A stretch of DNA of 64,000 bases from Ferrimonas balearica (lineage in GTDB: Bacteria > Pseudomonadota > Gammaproteobacteria > Enterobacterales > Shewanellaceae). The notes under the pieces are model-generated. The model was given only the letters and a program-made list of their open reading frames with translations, did not search any database and was not told the origin of the DNA. Made by a program: the position numbers and the translations under genes. This document shows positions 34,546 to 43,231 of the stretch, one piece after another (positions within the stretch are counted from its first letter, which is position 1; each line of letters opens with the position of its first letter). The stretch is taken from positions 124,001 through 188,000 of the forward strand of contig NZ_JAHVHV010000005.1 in the NCBI RefSeq assembly GCF_019802085.1. The letters run 5' to 3'.

Positions 34546-37353
34546 ATGCAACAGGGTTCCCTCAAGGCCTGGCTGGCGTCCTCCCACTTAGCGGGGGCCA
34601 ACGCCGCCTATATCGAAGAGCTGTACGAGGCCTATCTGGACGATCCCAGTGCGGTGGCTGATCAGTGGCAGGCGATCTTCGCCGAGCTGCCCAGCAACGG
34701 TGCCGGACCGGACGTGGCCCACTCCCGGATCCGGGAGTATTTCCGCGCCACCGCGCTGGACAGCAACCGCTCCAAAACCACCACCGTCGACCCGGAAGTC
34801 ACCGAGAAGCAGGTGCGGGTTCTCCAGATGATCAACGCCTACCGGTTCCGGGGTCACCAGAACGCCAACCTGGACCCCCTGGGTCTGTGGCAGCGGGATC
34901 CGGTGGCGGAGCTGGATCCGGCCCACCACGGCCTGACCCAGGAGGACCTGGGGCGCGAGTTCAACACCGGTTCCTACGCCTACGGCAACGGCACCATGAA
35001 CCTGGGCAAGCTGGTGGAATCCCTCAAGGCCACCTACTGCGGCCCCATCGGCGCCGAGTACATGCACATCACCTCCACCGAGGAGAAGCGCTGGCTTCAG
35101 CAGCGTCTCGAGCCAGTGCTGGGCAAGACCCATTTCGACGGGGAAGCCAAGAAGCGGATCCTGGCCGGCCTGAACGCCGCCGAGGGTCTGGAGAAGTACC
35201 TGGGGGCCAAGTTCCCCGGTGCCAAGCGCTTCTCCCTCGAAGGCGGCGACGCCATGATCCCCATGATGCGTGAGCTCATCTACCGCGCTGGGGAGCAGGG
35301 CGGCAAGGAAGTGGTCGTGGGCATGGCCCACCGCGGTCGCCTCAACATGCTGGTCAACATCCTGGGTAAGAAGCCCGGTGACCTGTTCGACGAGTTTGCC
35401 GGCAAGCACGACGAAGCACTGGGCAGCGGTGACGTGAAGTACCACCAGGGCTTCAGCTCCGATTTCGCCACTCCCGGTGGCAATGTCCACCTGGCGCTGG
35501 CCTTCAACCCCTCCCACCTGGAGATCGTCTCCCCGGTGGTGATGGGCTCCGTGCGCGCCCGGATGGACCGCCGCGGCTGTGAAACCGGCAAGATGGTGAT
35601 GCCCATCACCATCCACGGCGACTCCGCCATCACCGGTCAGGGCATCGTCCAGGAAACCTTCAACATGTCCCAGACCCGGGGCTTCAAGGTGGGCGGCGCC
35701 ATCCGCATTGTGGTCAACAACCAGGTGGGCTTCACCACCTCTAATCCGGAAGACACCCGCTCCACCGAGTACTGCACCGACATCGCCAAGATGGTGCAGG
35801 CGCCGGTGCTCCATGTGAACGCCGATGACCCGGAAGCGGTGGCCTTCGTGGCCCAGCTGGCGGTGGATTTCCGTTACGAGTTCGGCCGCGATGTGGTGAT
35901 CGACCTCATCTGCTACCGCCGTCACGGCCACAACGAAGCGGACGAGCCCAACGCGACTCAGCCGCTGATGTACCAGAAGATCAAGAAGCACCCCACGCCG
36001 CGCAAGATCTACGCCGATCGCCTGATCGAGCAGCAGGTGATGAGCGCCGAGGAGGTGACCGAGCAGATCAACACCTACCGCGAGCAGCTCGACCAGGGCG
36101 AGTGCGTGGTGCCCGAGTGGCGCACCATGGCAGAACACTCTGTGGACTGGACCCCCTACCTGGGCCACGACTGGGACGTGGCCTGGGAGAGCCAGGTGGG
36201 CACCCCCAAGCTGCAGAGCCTGGCCAAGGCGATCTGCGAAGTGCCGGAAGCGCACAAGCTGCAATCCCGGGTGGCCAAGATCTACAAGGACCGCGAAGCC
36301 ATGGCCGCCGGCGACAAGCCGCTGGACTGGGGCATGGCCGAGACCCTGGCCTACGCCACCTTGCTGGACCAGGGCTACCGGGTCCGCCTGACCGGTCAGG
36401 ACTCAGGCCGGGGCACCTTCTTCCACCGCCATGCGGTGCTCCACAACCAGGACAACGCCACCGCCTACATGCCGCTGCGTAACCTGAGCGAGCAGCAGGG
36501 CCCCATCGAGATCTTCGACTCGGTGCTGTCCGAGGCCGCGGTGCTGGCCTACGAGTACGGCTACGCCACCGCCGAACCTTCCGGTTTGACCATGTGGGAA
36601 GCCCAGTTCGGCGATTTCGCCAACGGCGCCCAGGTCGTGATTGACCAGTTCCTCTCCTCCGGCGAGCAGAAGTGGGGCCGCCTGTGTGGCCTGACCCTGC
36701 TGCTGCCCCACGGCTACGAAGGGCAGGGCCCGGAGCACTCCTCCGCCCGCCTCGAGCGCTTCTTGCAGCTGTGTGCCGACCACAACATGCAGGTCTGCGT
36801 GCCCTCCACCCCGGCCCAGGTGTACCACATGCTGCGTCGTCAGGTGGTGCGTCCCATGCGTCGCCCGCTGGTGGTGATGAGCCCCAAATCCCTGCTGCGT
36901 CATCCCATGGCGATCAGCAGCCTGGAGGAGCTGGCGGAAGGCAACTGGCAGAGCGTCATCGGCGAAGTGGACGAGCTCGACCCGGCCAAGGTGGATCGGG
37001 TGGTGTTCTGCTCCGGCAAGGTCTACTTCGAACTGCTGGAGAAGCGCCGTCGCGAAGGCCAGGAAAACGTGGCCCTCATCCGCATCGAACAGCTTTACCC
37101 CTTCCCTCACGACGAGATGGCCAAGGTGCTGGAAGCCTACAGCCACGTGACCGATTTCGTCTGGTGTCAGGAAGAGCCGCAGAACCAGGGCGCCTGGTAC
37201 TGCAGCCAGCACCACTTCTGGCAGGCGATCCCTGCCGGTGCCAGCCTGACCTACGCCGGCCGTGAGGCCTCTGCCGCTCCGGCAGTGGGCTATGTGTCCG
37301 TGCACAACAAGCAGCAACAAGCGCTGGTTAATGCCGCGCTGGGCCTCAACTGA
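34546..37353 (+). CDS. sucA: 2-oxoglutarate dehydrogenase E1 component
   Basis: 935 residues, like E. coli SucA. Thiamine-diphosphate-dependent decarboxylase that passes a succinyl group to SucB lipoate. GMAHRGRLNMLVNILGK and the ThDP motif region IHGDSAITGQG to NNQVGFTTS are intact, as are HGHNEADEP and the C-terminal domain HGYEGQGPEHSSARLERFLQ. AGGAAAAGAG precedes the ATG. It is the first gene of sucAB, with sucCD following. No E3 (lpd) gene is in the window. Confidence 0.97.
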   Translation: MQQGSLKAWLASSHLAGANAAYIEELYEAYLDDPSAVADQWQAIFAELPSNGAGPDVAHSRIREYFRATALDSNRSKTTTVDPEVTEKQVRVLQMINAYRFRGHQNANLDPLGLWQRDPVAELDPAHHGLTQEDLGREFNTGSYAYGNGTMNLGKLVESLKATYCGPIGAEYMHITSTEEKRWLQQRLEPVLGKTHFDGEAKKRILAGLNAAEGLEKYLGAKFPGAKRFSLEGGDAMIPMMRELIYRAGEQGGKEVVVGMAHRGRLNMLVNILGKKPGDLFDEFAGKHDEALGSGDVKYHQGFSSDFATPGGNVHLALAFNPSHLEIVSPVVMGSVRARMDRRGCETGKMVMPITIHGDSAITGQGIVQETFNMSQTRGFKVGGAIRIVVNNQVGFTTSNPEDTRSTEYCTDIAKMVQAPVLHVNADDPEAVAFVAQLAVDFRYEFGRDVVIDLICYRRHGHNEADEPNATQPLMYQKIKKHPTPRKIYADRLIEQQVMSAEEVTEQINTYREQLDQGECVVPEWRTMAEHSVDWTPYLGHDWDVAWESQVGTPKLQSLAKAICEVPEAHKLQSRVAKIYKDREAMAAGDKPLDWGMAETLAYATLLDQGYRVRLTGQDSGRGTFFHRHAVLHNQDNATAYMPLRNLSEQQGPIEIFDSVLSEAAVLAYEYGYATAEPSGLTMWEAQFGDFANGAQVVIDQFLSSGEQKWGRLCGLTLLLPHGYEGQGPEHSSARLERFLQLCADHNMQVCVPSTPAQVYHMLRRQVVRPMRRPLVVMSPKSLLRHPMAISSLEELAEGNWQSVIGEVDELDPAKVDRVVFCSGKVYFELLEKRRREGQENVALIRIEQLYPFPHDEMAKVLEAYSHVTDFVWCQEEPQNQGAWYCSQHHFWQAIPAGASLTYAGREASAAPAVGYVSVHNKQQQALVNAALGLN

Positions 37354-37377
37354 ACACATAACAAGGATTAGAGATCG

Positions 37378-38577
37378 ATGAGCATCGAAATTAAGGTTCC
37401 CGTACTGCCCGAGTCAGTCGCCGATGCCACCATTGCCACCTGGCACGTTCAACCCGGTGAAGCGGTCAGCCGCGATCAGAACCTGGTGGACATTGAAACC
37501 GACAAAGTGGTGCTGGAAGTGGTCGCCCCGGAAGACGGGCAGCTGGCTGAGATCCTGCACAACGAAGGCGACACCGTACTGGCCGAGCAGGTGATCGCCC
37601 GCTTCGTCGCCGGTGCCAAGGCCGGCCAGGAGGTCTCCAAGGCCGAAGCCGAAGCCGCCCCGGCCGCCGAAGCGGCGGAAGCCGAGGCCGGCAACGACGC
37701 CCTGAGCCCCTCCGTTCGCCGCCTGGTGGCCGAGCACAACGTCGATGTGGCCAAGATCACCGGCAGCGGTGTGGGCGGTCGCATCACCAAAGAGGACGTG
37801 GAAGCCTTCATCAAGGGCGCTGGCGCGGCCCCGGCAGCGGCCCCCGCAGCCGCCGCTCCGGCTCCGGCTCTGGGGGATCGCTCCGAGAAGCGCGTACCCA
37901 TGACCCGCCTGCGTAAGCGCATCGCCGAGCGTCTGCTGGAAGCCAAGAACTCCACCGCCATGCTGACCACCTTCAACGAGGTGAACATGGCGCCCATCAT
38001 GACCCTGCGCAAGCAGTACAAGGACATCTTCGAAGAGCGCCACGGCATCCGCCTGGGCTTCATGTCCTTCTACGTCAAGGCCGTGGTGGAAGCGCTCAAG
38101 CGCTACCCCGAGGTGAACGCCTCCATCGACGGTGACGACATCGTCTACCACAACTACTTTGATGTCAGCATCGCCGTCTCCACCCCCCGTGGCCTGGTGA
38201 CCCCGGTGCTGCGCGACGCCGACAAGCTGTCCGTCGCCGAGATCGAGAAGGGCATCAAGGAGCTGGCGGTCAAGGGCCAGCAGGGCAAGCTGACCGTGGA
38301 CGAGCTGTCCGGCGGCAACTTCACCATCACCAACGGTGGTGTGTTCGGCTCCCTGATGTCCACCCCCATCATCAACCCGCCGCAAAGCGCCATCCTGGGC
38401 ATGCACGCCATCAAGGATCGCCCCATGGCGGTCAACGGTGAAGTGGTGGTTCAGCCGATGATGTACCTGGCGCTCTCCTACGATCACCGCATCGTCGACG
38501 GCCGCGAGTCCGTGGGCTTTTTGGTGACCATCAAGGAGCTGCTGGAAGATCCGACGCGTCTGCTGCTCGACATCTAA
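37378..38577 (+). CDS. sucB: Dihydrolipoamide succinyltransferase (E2o)
   Basis: 399 residues. One lipoyl domain with the lipoylated lysine at residue 43 ([11 protein letters not shown]), an Ala/Glu-rich linker, the E3-binding domain [22 protein letters not shown] near 105-145, a second Ala/Pro linker, and the catalytic domain ending in [15 protein letters not shown] with the active-site histidine. Forms the core of the 2-oxoglutarate dehydrogenase complex. It lies 24 nt after sucA. Confidence 0.97.
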   Translation: MSIEIKVPVLPESVADATIATWHVQPGEAVSRDQNLVDIETDKVVLEVVAPEDGQLAEILHNEGDTVLAEQVIARFVAGAKAGQEVSKAEAEAAPAAEAAEAEAGNDALSPSVRRLVAEHNVDVAKITGSGVGGRITKEDVEAFIKGAGAAPAAAPAAAAPAPALGDRSEKRVPMTRLRKRIAERLLEAKNSTAMLTTFNEVNMAPIMTLRKQYKDIFEERHGIRLGFMSFYVKAVVEALKRYPEVNASIDGDDIVYHNYFDVSIAVSTPRGLVTPVLRDADKLSVAEIEKGIKELAVKGQQGKLTVDELSGGNFTITNGGVFGSLMSTPIINPPQSAILGMHAIKDRPMAVNGEVVVQPMMYLALSYDHRIVDGRESVGFLVTIKELLEDPTRLLLDI

Positions 38578-38587
38578 GGTTTTTGCC

Positions 38588-38606
38588 GGGGAGGCCTCGC
38601 CTCCCC
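38588..38606 (+). repeat. Stem-loop between sucB and sucC
   Basis: GGGGAGGC (38588-38595) and GCCTCCCC (38599-38606) form an 8-bp stem with loop CTC and no T run. It probably protects the sucAB message end or slows polymerase, so that sucCD levels differ from sucAB. Confidence 0.6.
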
Positions 38607-38667
38607 AACATCGAGTCCCCAGCCTCCGGGCTTCGGAAGTTATAAGAAGTAATACGGATAAAAGAGT

Positions 38668-39834
38668 ATGAATCTGCACGAATATCAGGCTAAGCAGATC
38701 TTCGCCGAGTACGGCCTGCCCGTCTCCGAAGGTTACGCTTGCGACACCCCTCAAGAAGCCGCCGAAGCGGCCAGCAAAATTGGTGGTGACAAGTGGGTGG
38801 TGAAATGCCAGGTCCACGCCGGTGGCCGCGGTAAAGCCGGCGGCGTTAAGCTAGCCTCCAGCAAAGAAGAGATCCGCGAGTTCGCCCAGAACTGGCTGGG
38901 CAAGAACCTGGTGACCTACCAGACGGACGCCAACGGTCAGCCGGTCACCAAGATCCTGGTGGAGTCCTGCACCGACATCGACCAGGAACTGTACCTGGGC
39001 GCCGTGGTGGACCGTGGCACCCAGCGCGTGGTGTTCATGGCCTCCACCGAAGGTGGTGTGGAAATTGAGAAAGTGGCCGAGGAGACCCCGGAGCTGATCC
39101 ACAAGGCCGCCATCGATCCTCTGGTGGGCCCCCAGGCCTACCAGGGCCGCGAACTGGCCTTCAAACTGGGCCTCAAGGGCGACCAGATCAAGCAGTTCAC
39201 CAAGATCTTCATGGGCCTGGGCCAGATGTTCCTGGACCTGGACTTCGCGCTGCTGGAGATCAACCCGCTGGTGATCACCGACCAGGGCAACCTCCACTGC
39301 CTGGACGGTAAGATCAACATCGACTCCAACGCCCTGTACCGTCAGCCCAAGGTGCGTGAGATGCACGATCCCTCCCAGGAAGATGAGCGTGAAGCCCACG
39401 CCGCCCAGTGGGAGCTGAACTACGTGGCCCTGGACGGCAACATCGGCTGCATGGTTAACGGCGCCGGTCTGGCCATGGGCACCATGGACATCGTCAACCT
39501 GCACGGTGGCAGCCCGGCCAACTTCCTGGATGTGGGTGGCGGCGCCACCAAAGAGCGCGTGACCGAAGCGTTCAAGATCATCCTCTCCGACAGCAACGTC
39601 AAAGCGGTGCTGGTGAACATCTTCGGCGGCATCGTTCGCTGTGACCTCATCGCCGACGGCATCATCGGCGCCGTGGAAGAGGTGGGTGTGAAAGTCCCCG
39701 TGGTGGTGCGTCTGGAAGGCAACAACGCCGAACTGGGTGCCCAGAAGCTGGCCGACTCCGGCCTGAACATCATTGCAGCGAACAGCCTGACCGACGCTGC
39801 CCAGCAAGTAGTAAAAGCCGCGGAGGCCCAGTAA
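38668..39834 (+). CDS. sucC: Succinyl-CoA synthetase beta subunit
   Basis: 388 residues, as in E. coli. ATP-grasp fold with [33 protein letters not shown] near residue 46-60 and the C-terminal [14 protein letters not shown] ligase domain. With SucD it converts succinyl-CoA to succinate with NTP formation. Stop and sucD start share one base (TAATG). Confidence 0.97.
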   Translation: MNLHEYQAKQIFAEYGLPVSEGYACDTPQEAAEAASKIGGDKWVVKCQVHAGGRGKAGGVKLASSKEEIREFAQNWLGKNLVTYQTDANGQPVTKILVESCTDIDQELYLGAVVDRGTQRVVFMASTEGGVEIEKVAEETPELIHKAAIDPLVGPQAYQGRELAFKLGLKGDQIKQFTKIFMGLGQMFLDLDFALLEINPLVITDQGNLHCLDGKINIDSNALYRQPKVREMHDPSQEDEREAHAAQWELNYVALDGNIGCMVNGAGLAMGTMDIVNLHGGSPANFLDVGGGATKERVTEAFKIILSDSNVKAVLVNIFGGIVRCDLIADGIIGAVEEVGVKVPVVVRLEGNNAELGAQKLADSGLNIIAANSLTDAAQQVVKAAEAQ

Positions 39835-40706
39835 TGAGCGTTCTGATCAACAAAGACACCAAGGTGATCTGCCAGGGCTTCACCGGCGGCCAGGGCACCT
39901 TCCACTCCGAACAGGCCATCGCCTACGGCACCCAGATGGTCGGCGGCGTGTCCCCGGGCAAGGGCGGCTCTACCCACCTGGGTCTGCCGGTGTTCAACAC
40001 CGTGCGTGAAGCGGTCGAAGCCACCGGCGCCACCGCCTCCGTGATCTACGTACCGGCCCCGTTCTGTAAAGACGCCATCCTGGAAGCGATCGACGCTGGC
40101 ATCGAGCTTATCGTCACCATCACCGAAGGGATCCCGACCCTGGACATGCTGGACGTGAAGGTCAAGCTGGACCAGGCCGGCGTGCGCATGATTGGCCCCA
40201 ACTGCCCCGGCGTGATCACCCCGGGCGAGTGCAAAATCGGCATCATGCCGGGCCACATCCACCAGCCGGGCAAAGTGGGCATCGTCTCCCGCTCCGGCAC
40301 CCTGACCTACGAAGCGGTCAAGCAGACCACCGACGAGGGCTTCGGCCAGTCCACCTGTGTGGGCATCGGTGGCGACCCGATCCCGGGCTCCAACTTCATC
40401 GACATCCTGGAGATGTTTGAGAAGGATGCGCAGACCGAAGCCATCGTGATGATCGGTGAGATCGGCGGCACCGCCGAAGAGGAAGCCGCGGCCTACATCA
40501 AGGCCAACGTGACCAAGCCGGTGGTCTCCTACATCGCGGGTGTGACTGCGCCTCCGGGCAAGCGGATGGGCCATGCCGGCGCCATCATCGCCGGCGGTAA
40601 GGGCACCGCGGCCGAGAAGTTCGCCGCCCTGGAGGACGCCGGGGTCAAAACCGTACGCTCCCTGGCCGACATCGGCAAAGCGCTTCGCGAAATCACCGGT
40701 TGGTAA
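39834..40706 (+). CDS. sucD: Succinyl-CoA synthetase alpha subunit
   Basis: 290 residues. CoA-binding Rossmann domain with [17 protein letters not shown], and the phosphorylated histidine in [17 protein letters not shown] near residue 246. The start overlaps sucC by one nt, which coordinates subunit supply. A terminator follows 15 nt after the stop. Confidence 0.97.
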   Translation: MSVLINKDTKVICQGFTGGQGTFHSEQAIAYGTQMVGGVSPGKGGSTHLGLPVFNTVREAVEATGATASVIYVPAPFCKDAILEAIDAGIELIVTITEGIPTLDMLDVKVKLDQAGVRMIGPNCPGVITPGECKIGIMPGHIHQPGKVGIVSRSGTLTYEAVKQTTDEGFGQSTCVGIGGDPIPGSNFIDILEMFEKDAQTEAIVMIGEIGGTAEEEAAAYIKANVTKPVVSYIAGVTAPPGKRMGHAGAIIAGGKGTAAEKFAALEDAGVKTVRSLADIGKALREITGW

Positions 40707-40721
40707 GTGATTGATTGAAAT

Positions 40722-40747
40722 AAGGCCCACCCCTCGGTGGGCCTTTT
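40722..40747 (+). terminator. Intrinsic terminator after sucD
   Basis: AAGGCCCACC (40722-40731) and GGTGGGCCTT (40736-40745) form a 10-bp stem with loop CCTC, followed by TTTT. It ends the sucABCD transcript. Confidence 0.88.
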
Positions 40748-40765
40748 ACTGACAAGGAGACAGTC

Positions 40766-40834
40766 ATGCAACGACGCGATTACCTGCTGGTTGCCGGGAT
40801 CCTGGTGGCCAGCATGGTCACCCTGGTGAGCTGA
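40766..40834 (+). CDS. Very short membrane peptide or frameshifted small gene
   Basis: A 22-codon frame with an excellent AAGGAG site 8 nt before the ATG encodes MQRRDYLLVAGILVASMVTL plus V-S, a basic start and one membrane helix. After the TGA the same frame stays open for 36 codons to a TAA that overlaps the next gene's ATG. A second frame, -1 relative to it, shows strong GC3 bias and reads GGRYGGTHYSYYSAP from about 40852. The peptide may therefore be the N-terminus of a larger gene disrupted by a one-base loss, or a genuine micro-protein. Confidence 0.45.
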   Translation: MQRRDYLLVAGILVASMVTLVS

Positions 40835-40944
40835 TCCCATCCGGTCGACGGGGCGGCCGCTACGGCGGCACCCACTATTCCTACTACAGCGCCCCGCGAC
40901 CCCTTTTTCGGGCCCGACCCGACCCGCCCAGAGCGAGAACCCTA

Positions 40945-41784
40945 ATGCAATTGCAAGCCGTTGATTACCGCGCGCCCAACGCCGCCGCGGACTTTGTCGA
41001 ATCCCTGCGCCAGACCGGTTTCGGAGTGCTGAAAAACCACCCCATCCAGCAGTCCCTGGTGGACCGCATCTACACCGACTGGCAGGGCTTTTTCGACAGC
41101 GAGGAGAAGCAGCAATACCACTTTAATAAGGACACCCAGGACGGGTTTTTCCCCGCCTCGGTGTCCGAGGTGGCCAAGGGCCACAGCGTCAAGGACATCA
41201 AGGAGTACTTCCATTACTACTCCTGGGGCCAGTGCCCCGAGCGCCACAAGGACGCCCTGGCGCAGTACTACGCCCAGGCCACGGATCTCGCCGCCGAACT
41301 GCTCGGCTGGGTGCAGCAGCACGGCCCCGCTGAGGTGGCCGAGGGCTACGCCGAGCCTCTGCCCAAGATGATCGACGGCAGCGACAAGTCCCTGCTTCGG
41401 GTGCTGCACTACCCGCCGCTCAAAGGGGATGAAACCCCCGGGGCGATCCGTGCCGCGGCCCACGAGGACATCAACCTGCTGACCATCCTGCCGGCGGCCA
41501 ATGCCAAGGGGCTGCAGGTGCAGCTCAAGGACGGCCGCTGGCTGGATGTGCCCTGCGATTTTGGCCACCTCATCGTCAACATCGGCGACATGCTGCAGGA
41601 GGCCTCTGGCGGTTACTTCCCCTCCACCACCCATCGGGTGGTCAACCCCGAGGGAGAGGCGATGAACCAGTCTCGCATCTCTTTGCCGCTGTTTCTCCAC
41701 CCTCGGCCGGATGTGGTGCTCTCTGAGCGACACACCGCCCACAGCTACTTGATGGAAAGGCTAAAAGAGCTTGGCGTGATTTAA
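40945..41784 (+). CDS. 2-oxoglutarate/Fe(II)-dependent oxygenase, isopenicillin-N-synthase-like family
   Basis: 279 residues with the DIOX_N-type start (AADFVESLRQTGFGVLKNHP) and a jelly-roll core. The iron-binding triad is H173 and D175 in AAHEDINLLT and H229 in STTHRVVNP; the 2-oxoglutarate arginine is in NQSRISLPLF near residue 243. All key residues are present. The family is broad (ethylene-forming enzyme, isopenicillin N synthase, hydroxylases), so the substrate is unknown. The location after the 2-oxoglutarate dehydrogenase genes is suggestive but may be chance. Confidence 0.88.
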   Translation: MQLQAVDYRAPNAAADFVESLRQTGFGVLKNHPIQQSLVDRIYTDWQGFFDSEEKQQYHFNKDTQDGFFPASVSEVAKGHSVKDIKEYFHYYSWGQCPERHKDALAQYYAQATDLAAELLGWVQQHGPAEVAEGYAEPLPKMIDGSDKSLLRVLHYPPLKGDETPGAIRAAAHEDINLLTILPAANAKGLQVQLKDGRWLDVPCDFGHLIVNIGDMLQEASGGYFPSTTHRVVNPEGEAMNQSRISLPLFLHPRPDVVLSERHTAHSYLMERLKELGVI

Positions 41785-41789
41785 ATTGT

Positions 41790-41813
41790 CGGGGCCCATC
41801 GGGCCCCGTTTTT
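41790..41813 (+). terminator. Intrinsic terminator after the oxygenase gene
   Basis: CGGGGCCC (41790-41797) and GGGCCCCG (41801-41808) form an 8-bp stem with loop ATC followed by five T. It insulates the downstream riboswitch unit from upstream transcription. Confidence 0.9.
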
Positions 41814-41878
41814 ATTGCGCAGGAACAAGTAAAGCGGGTATCGGGCGAAAAAAGTGGGCCTGATCGACGTTGGTTAAA

Positions 41879-41907
41879 ATGACATCAGCTAGATGATTGG
41901 CTATGCT
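41879..41907 (+). promoter_or_regulatory. Promoter of the c-di-GMP riboswitch transcript
   Basis: ATGACA (41879-41884) and TATGCT (41902-41907) are separated by 17 nt. Transcription would start near 41914, exactly where the first strand of the riboswitch closing stem begins, which supports both predictions. Confidence 0.6.
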
Positions 41908-41913
41908 GGGTTT

Positions 41914-42022
41914 TGCACGACGAAAAAGGCAAACTTGGCGAAAGCCAGGGACGCAAAGCTTCCGGTCTAAGGTGTCGGACTCAGGTCCAGAACTATTGAT
42001 AGCGGGGCTGCCGGGTTGCGCA
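41914..42022 (+). ncRNA. Cyclic-di-GMP-I (GEMM) riboswitch
   Basis: The conserved core is present in order: GGCAAAC, a CTTGGC-GAAA-GCCAGG hairpin with the GNRA loop that docks in the family, then GGGACGCAAAGC, TCCGGTCTAAGG, a variable arm, and ATAGCGGGGCTGCCGG. The ends TGCACGAC (41914-41921) and GTTGCGCA (42015-42022) pair at seven of eight positions as the closing stem. This is the class I c-di-GMP aptamer. Between the aptamer and the ParA-like gene's ATG at 42119 lie AGGT/ACCT and a 9-bp GGCAGGGCC/GGCCTTGCC hairpin with CTCTTTTTCTC in between, a plausible expression platform. Whether it is an on- or off-switch cannot be told. Confidence 0.92.
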
Positions 42023-42118
42023 GTATCTCCCTTCCTTAGGTGAATCAACCTCTCTTTTTCTCGGCGGGCGGCAGGGCCCTCCGGCCTTGCCACGGACGAA
42101 CCTGGTGAGGAACCCCAC

Positions 42119-42817
42119 ATGATCATTTTGGTTGGCGGCGAGAAAGGCGGCAGCGGTAAGAGCTGCCTGGCCCAGAACATCGCGGTGTACCTGCGTACCG
42201 AGGACGAGGCCAATGTCCTGGTGGTGGACTGCGATCCCCAGCGCACCACCTCGGACTGGATCCAAGAGCGCAGCAGCAACCCCAAGCTGCCGCACATCAA
42301 CTGCATCCAACTCTACGGCAAAATTCGCAACGAACTGCTGAGCCTGCGTGAGCGCTACGACTACGTGGTGATCGACTGCGGCGGTCAGGACAACCTGGCG
42401 CTGCGCTCCTCCATGTCGGTGGCGGATCACGTGCTGGTGCCCCTGCGGCCCAAGCGGCGGGATCTGAAGACGGTGGAGCACATGGAGGACATCGTGGCCA
42501 CCTGTCAGATGGTCAATCCGACCATGAACATGGCCTTTGTCATCACCCAGTGTCCCTCCTTACCCTCCCTGGCGCCCCGAATTCTGGAAGCCAAGGAGGT
42601 GTGCCGCTCCTACGACCTGCCGGTGCTGGATGCGGTCACCTTCAGCCGCAACATGTACGACGACAGCGAGGAGTCCGGCATGTCGGTGATGGAGTCGGAA
42701 CCGGACGGCAAATGCGCCGCCGAGATCCGCAACATCATCCACGAACTGCTTTGCCGGGGCCAGGGAGCCAACTATGAGCTTACTCAACTTGAAACGCACC
42801 TCGCCGTTGGACAGTAA
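42119..42817 (+). CDS. ParA/ParF-like partition ATPase under riboswitch control
   Basis: 232 residues. The deviant Walker A KGGSGKS at residues 9-15 has both lysines of the ParA/MinD family; DCDPQRTTSDW (37-47) is the switch I region and VVIDCGGQD (83-91) the Walker B. LVPLRPKRRDL resembles small plasmid ParA/ParF proteins. These ATPases form dynamic patterns on DNA or membrane to position plasmids, chromosomes or protein complexes. No N-terminal DNA-binding domain is present, unlike P1-type ParA. No amphipathic C-terminal MinD helix is obvious. GGTGAGGAA precedes the ATG. It overlaps the RHH gene by 44 nt; expression follows a c-di-GMP riboswitch. Confidence 0.88.
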   Translation: MIILVGGEKGGSGKSCLAQNIAVYLRTEDEANVLVVDCDPQRTTSDWIQERSSNPKLPHINCIQLYGKIRNELLSLRERYDYVVIDCGGQDNLALRSSMSVADHVLVPLRPKRRDLKTVEHMEDIVATCQMVNPTMNMAFVITQCPSLPSLAPRILEAKEVCRSYDLPVLDAVTFSRNMYDDSEESGMSVMESEPDGKCAAEIRNIIHELLCRGQGANYELTQLETHLAVGQ

Positions 42818-43085
42818 GCCCGACTGCGATGTGGACGCCTTCATCAACGGGGCGGTGGCCTACGGGGCGGGCCAGAGCACGGTGGTGGCGCTGCACGGCG
42901 GGCAGGGCGGCCGGGTGCGACGCTGCAAGCGGGCCACCTTCACCCTGAGCGAGGAAGCGATAGAGCGCCTCGCCCTGCTGTCCCGGCGCACCGGGATCCC
43001 CAAGTCCAGGCTCATTCGCATCTGGCTGGACCAGGTGGACTGGAACCGCGACCTGGAACGGCTTATCGCCAGCCCGGTGCCCTGA
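42774..43085 (+). CDS. Ribbon-helix-helix partner protein
   Basis: 103 residues. Residues 1-50 are polar, flexible and basic towards the end (GGQGGRVRRCKR). Residues 52-90 form a ribbon-helix-helix unit: strand RATFTLSE, helix EAIERLALLSRR, turn TGIPKSR, helix LIRIWLDQVDW. The layout of a disordered N-terminus and RHH C-terminus equals ParG, the partner of ParF in type Ib plasmid partition. It overlaps the ATPase gene by 44 nt in a different frame, so they are translated together. It may bind a centromere-like site or the operon's own DNA, or act as an adaptor for ATPase stimulation. Confidence 0.75.
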   Translation: MSLLNLKRTSPLDSKPDCDVDAFINGAVAYGAGQSTVVALHGGQGGRVRRCKRATFTLSEEAIERLALLSRRTGIPKSRLIRIWLDQVDWNRDLERLIASPVP

Positions 43086-43115
43086 ACCGGGCGGCACCTC
43101 TCTCCCTAAACCTCT

Positions 43116-43137
43116 GGGGCCTTGCGGCCCCCTTTTT
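43116..43137 (+). terminator. Intrinsic terminator after the ParA/RHH pair
   Basis: GGGGCC (43116-43121) and GGCCCC (43126-43131) with loop TTGC, followed by C and five T. It closes the two-gene riboswitch operon, which is thus a self-contained unit from 41879 to 43137. Confidence 0.82.
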
Positions 43138-43231
43138 GCGTGGGGCAGAAAAATGGCCGGATCCACGCTCAATTCACACCAAAGGGGATATAATCCCGCC
43201 ATCGGTTTAGCCCAAGGATCATTGGGAGTTT

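Noticed and set aside
40832-40834. TGA as a selenocysteine codon in the small gene
   Set aside because: No bacterial SECIS-like hairpin directly downstream and no selenoprotein similarity; frameshift explains the codon bias better.
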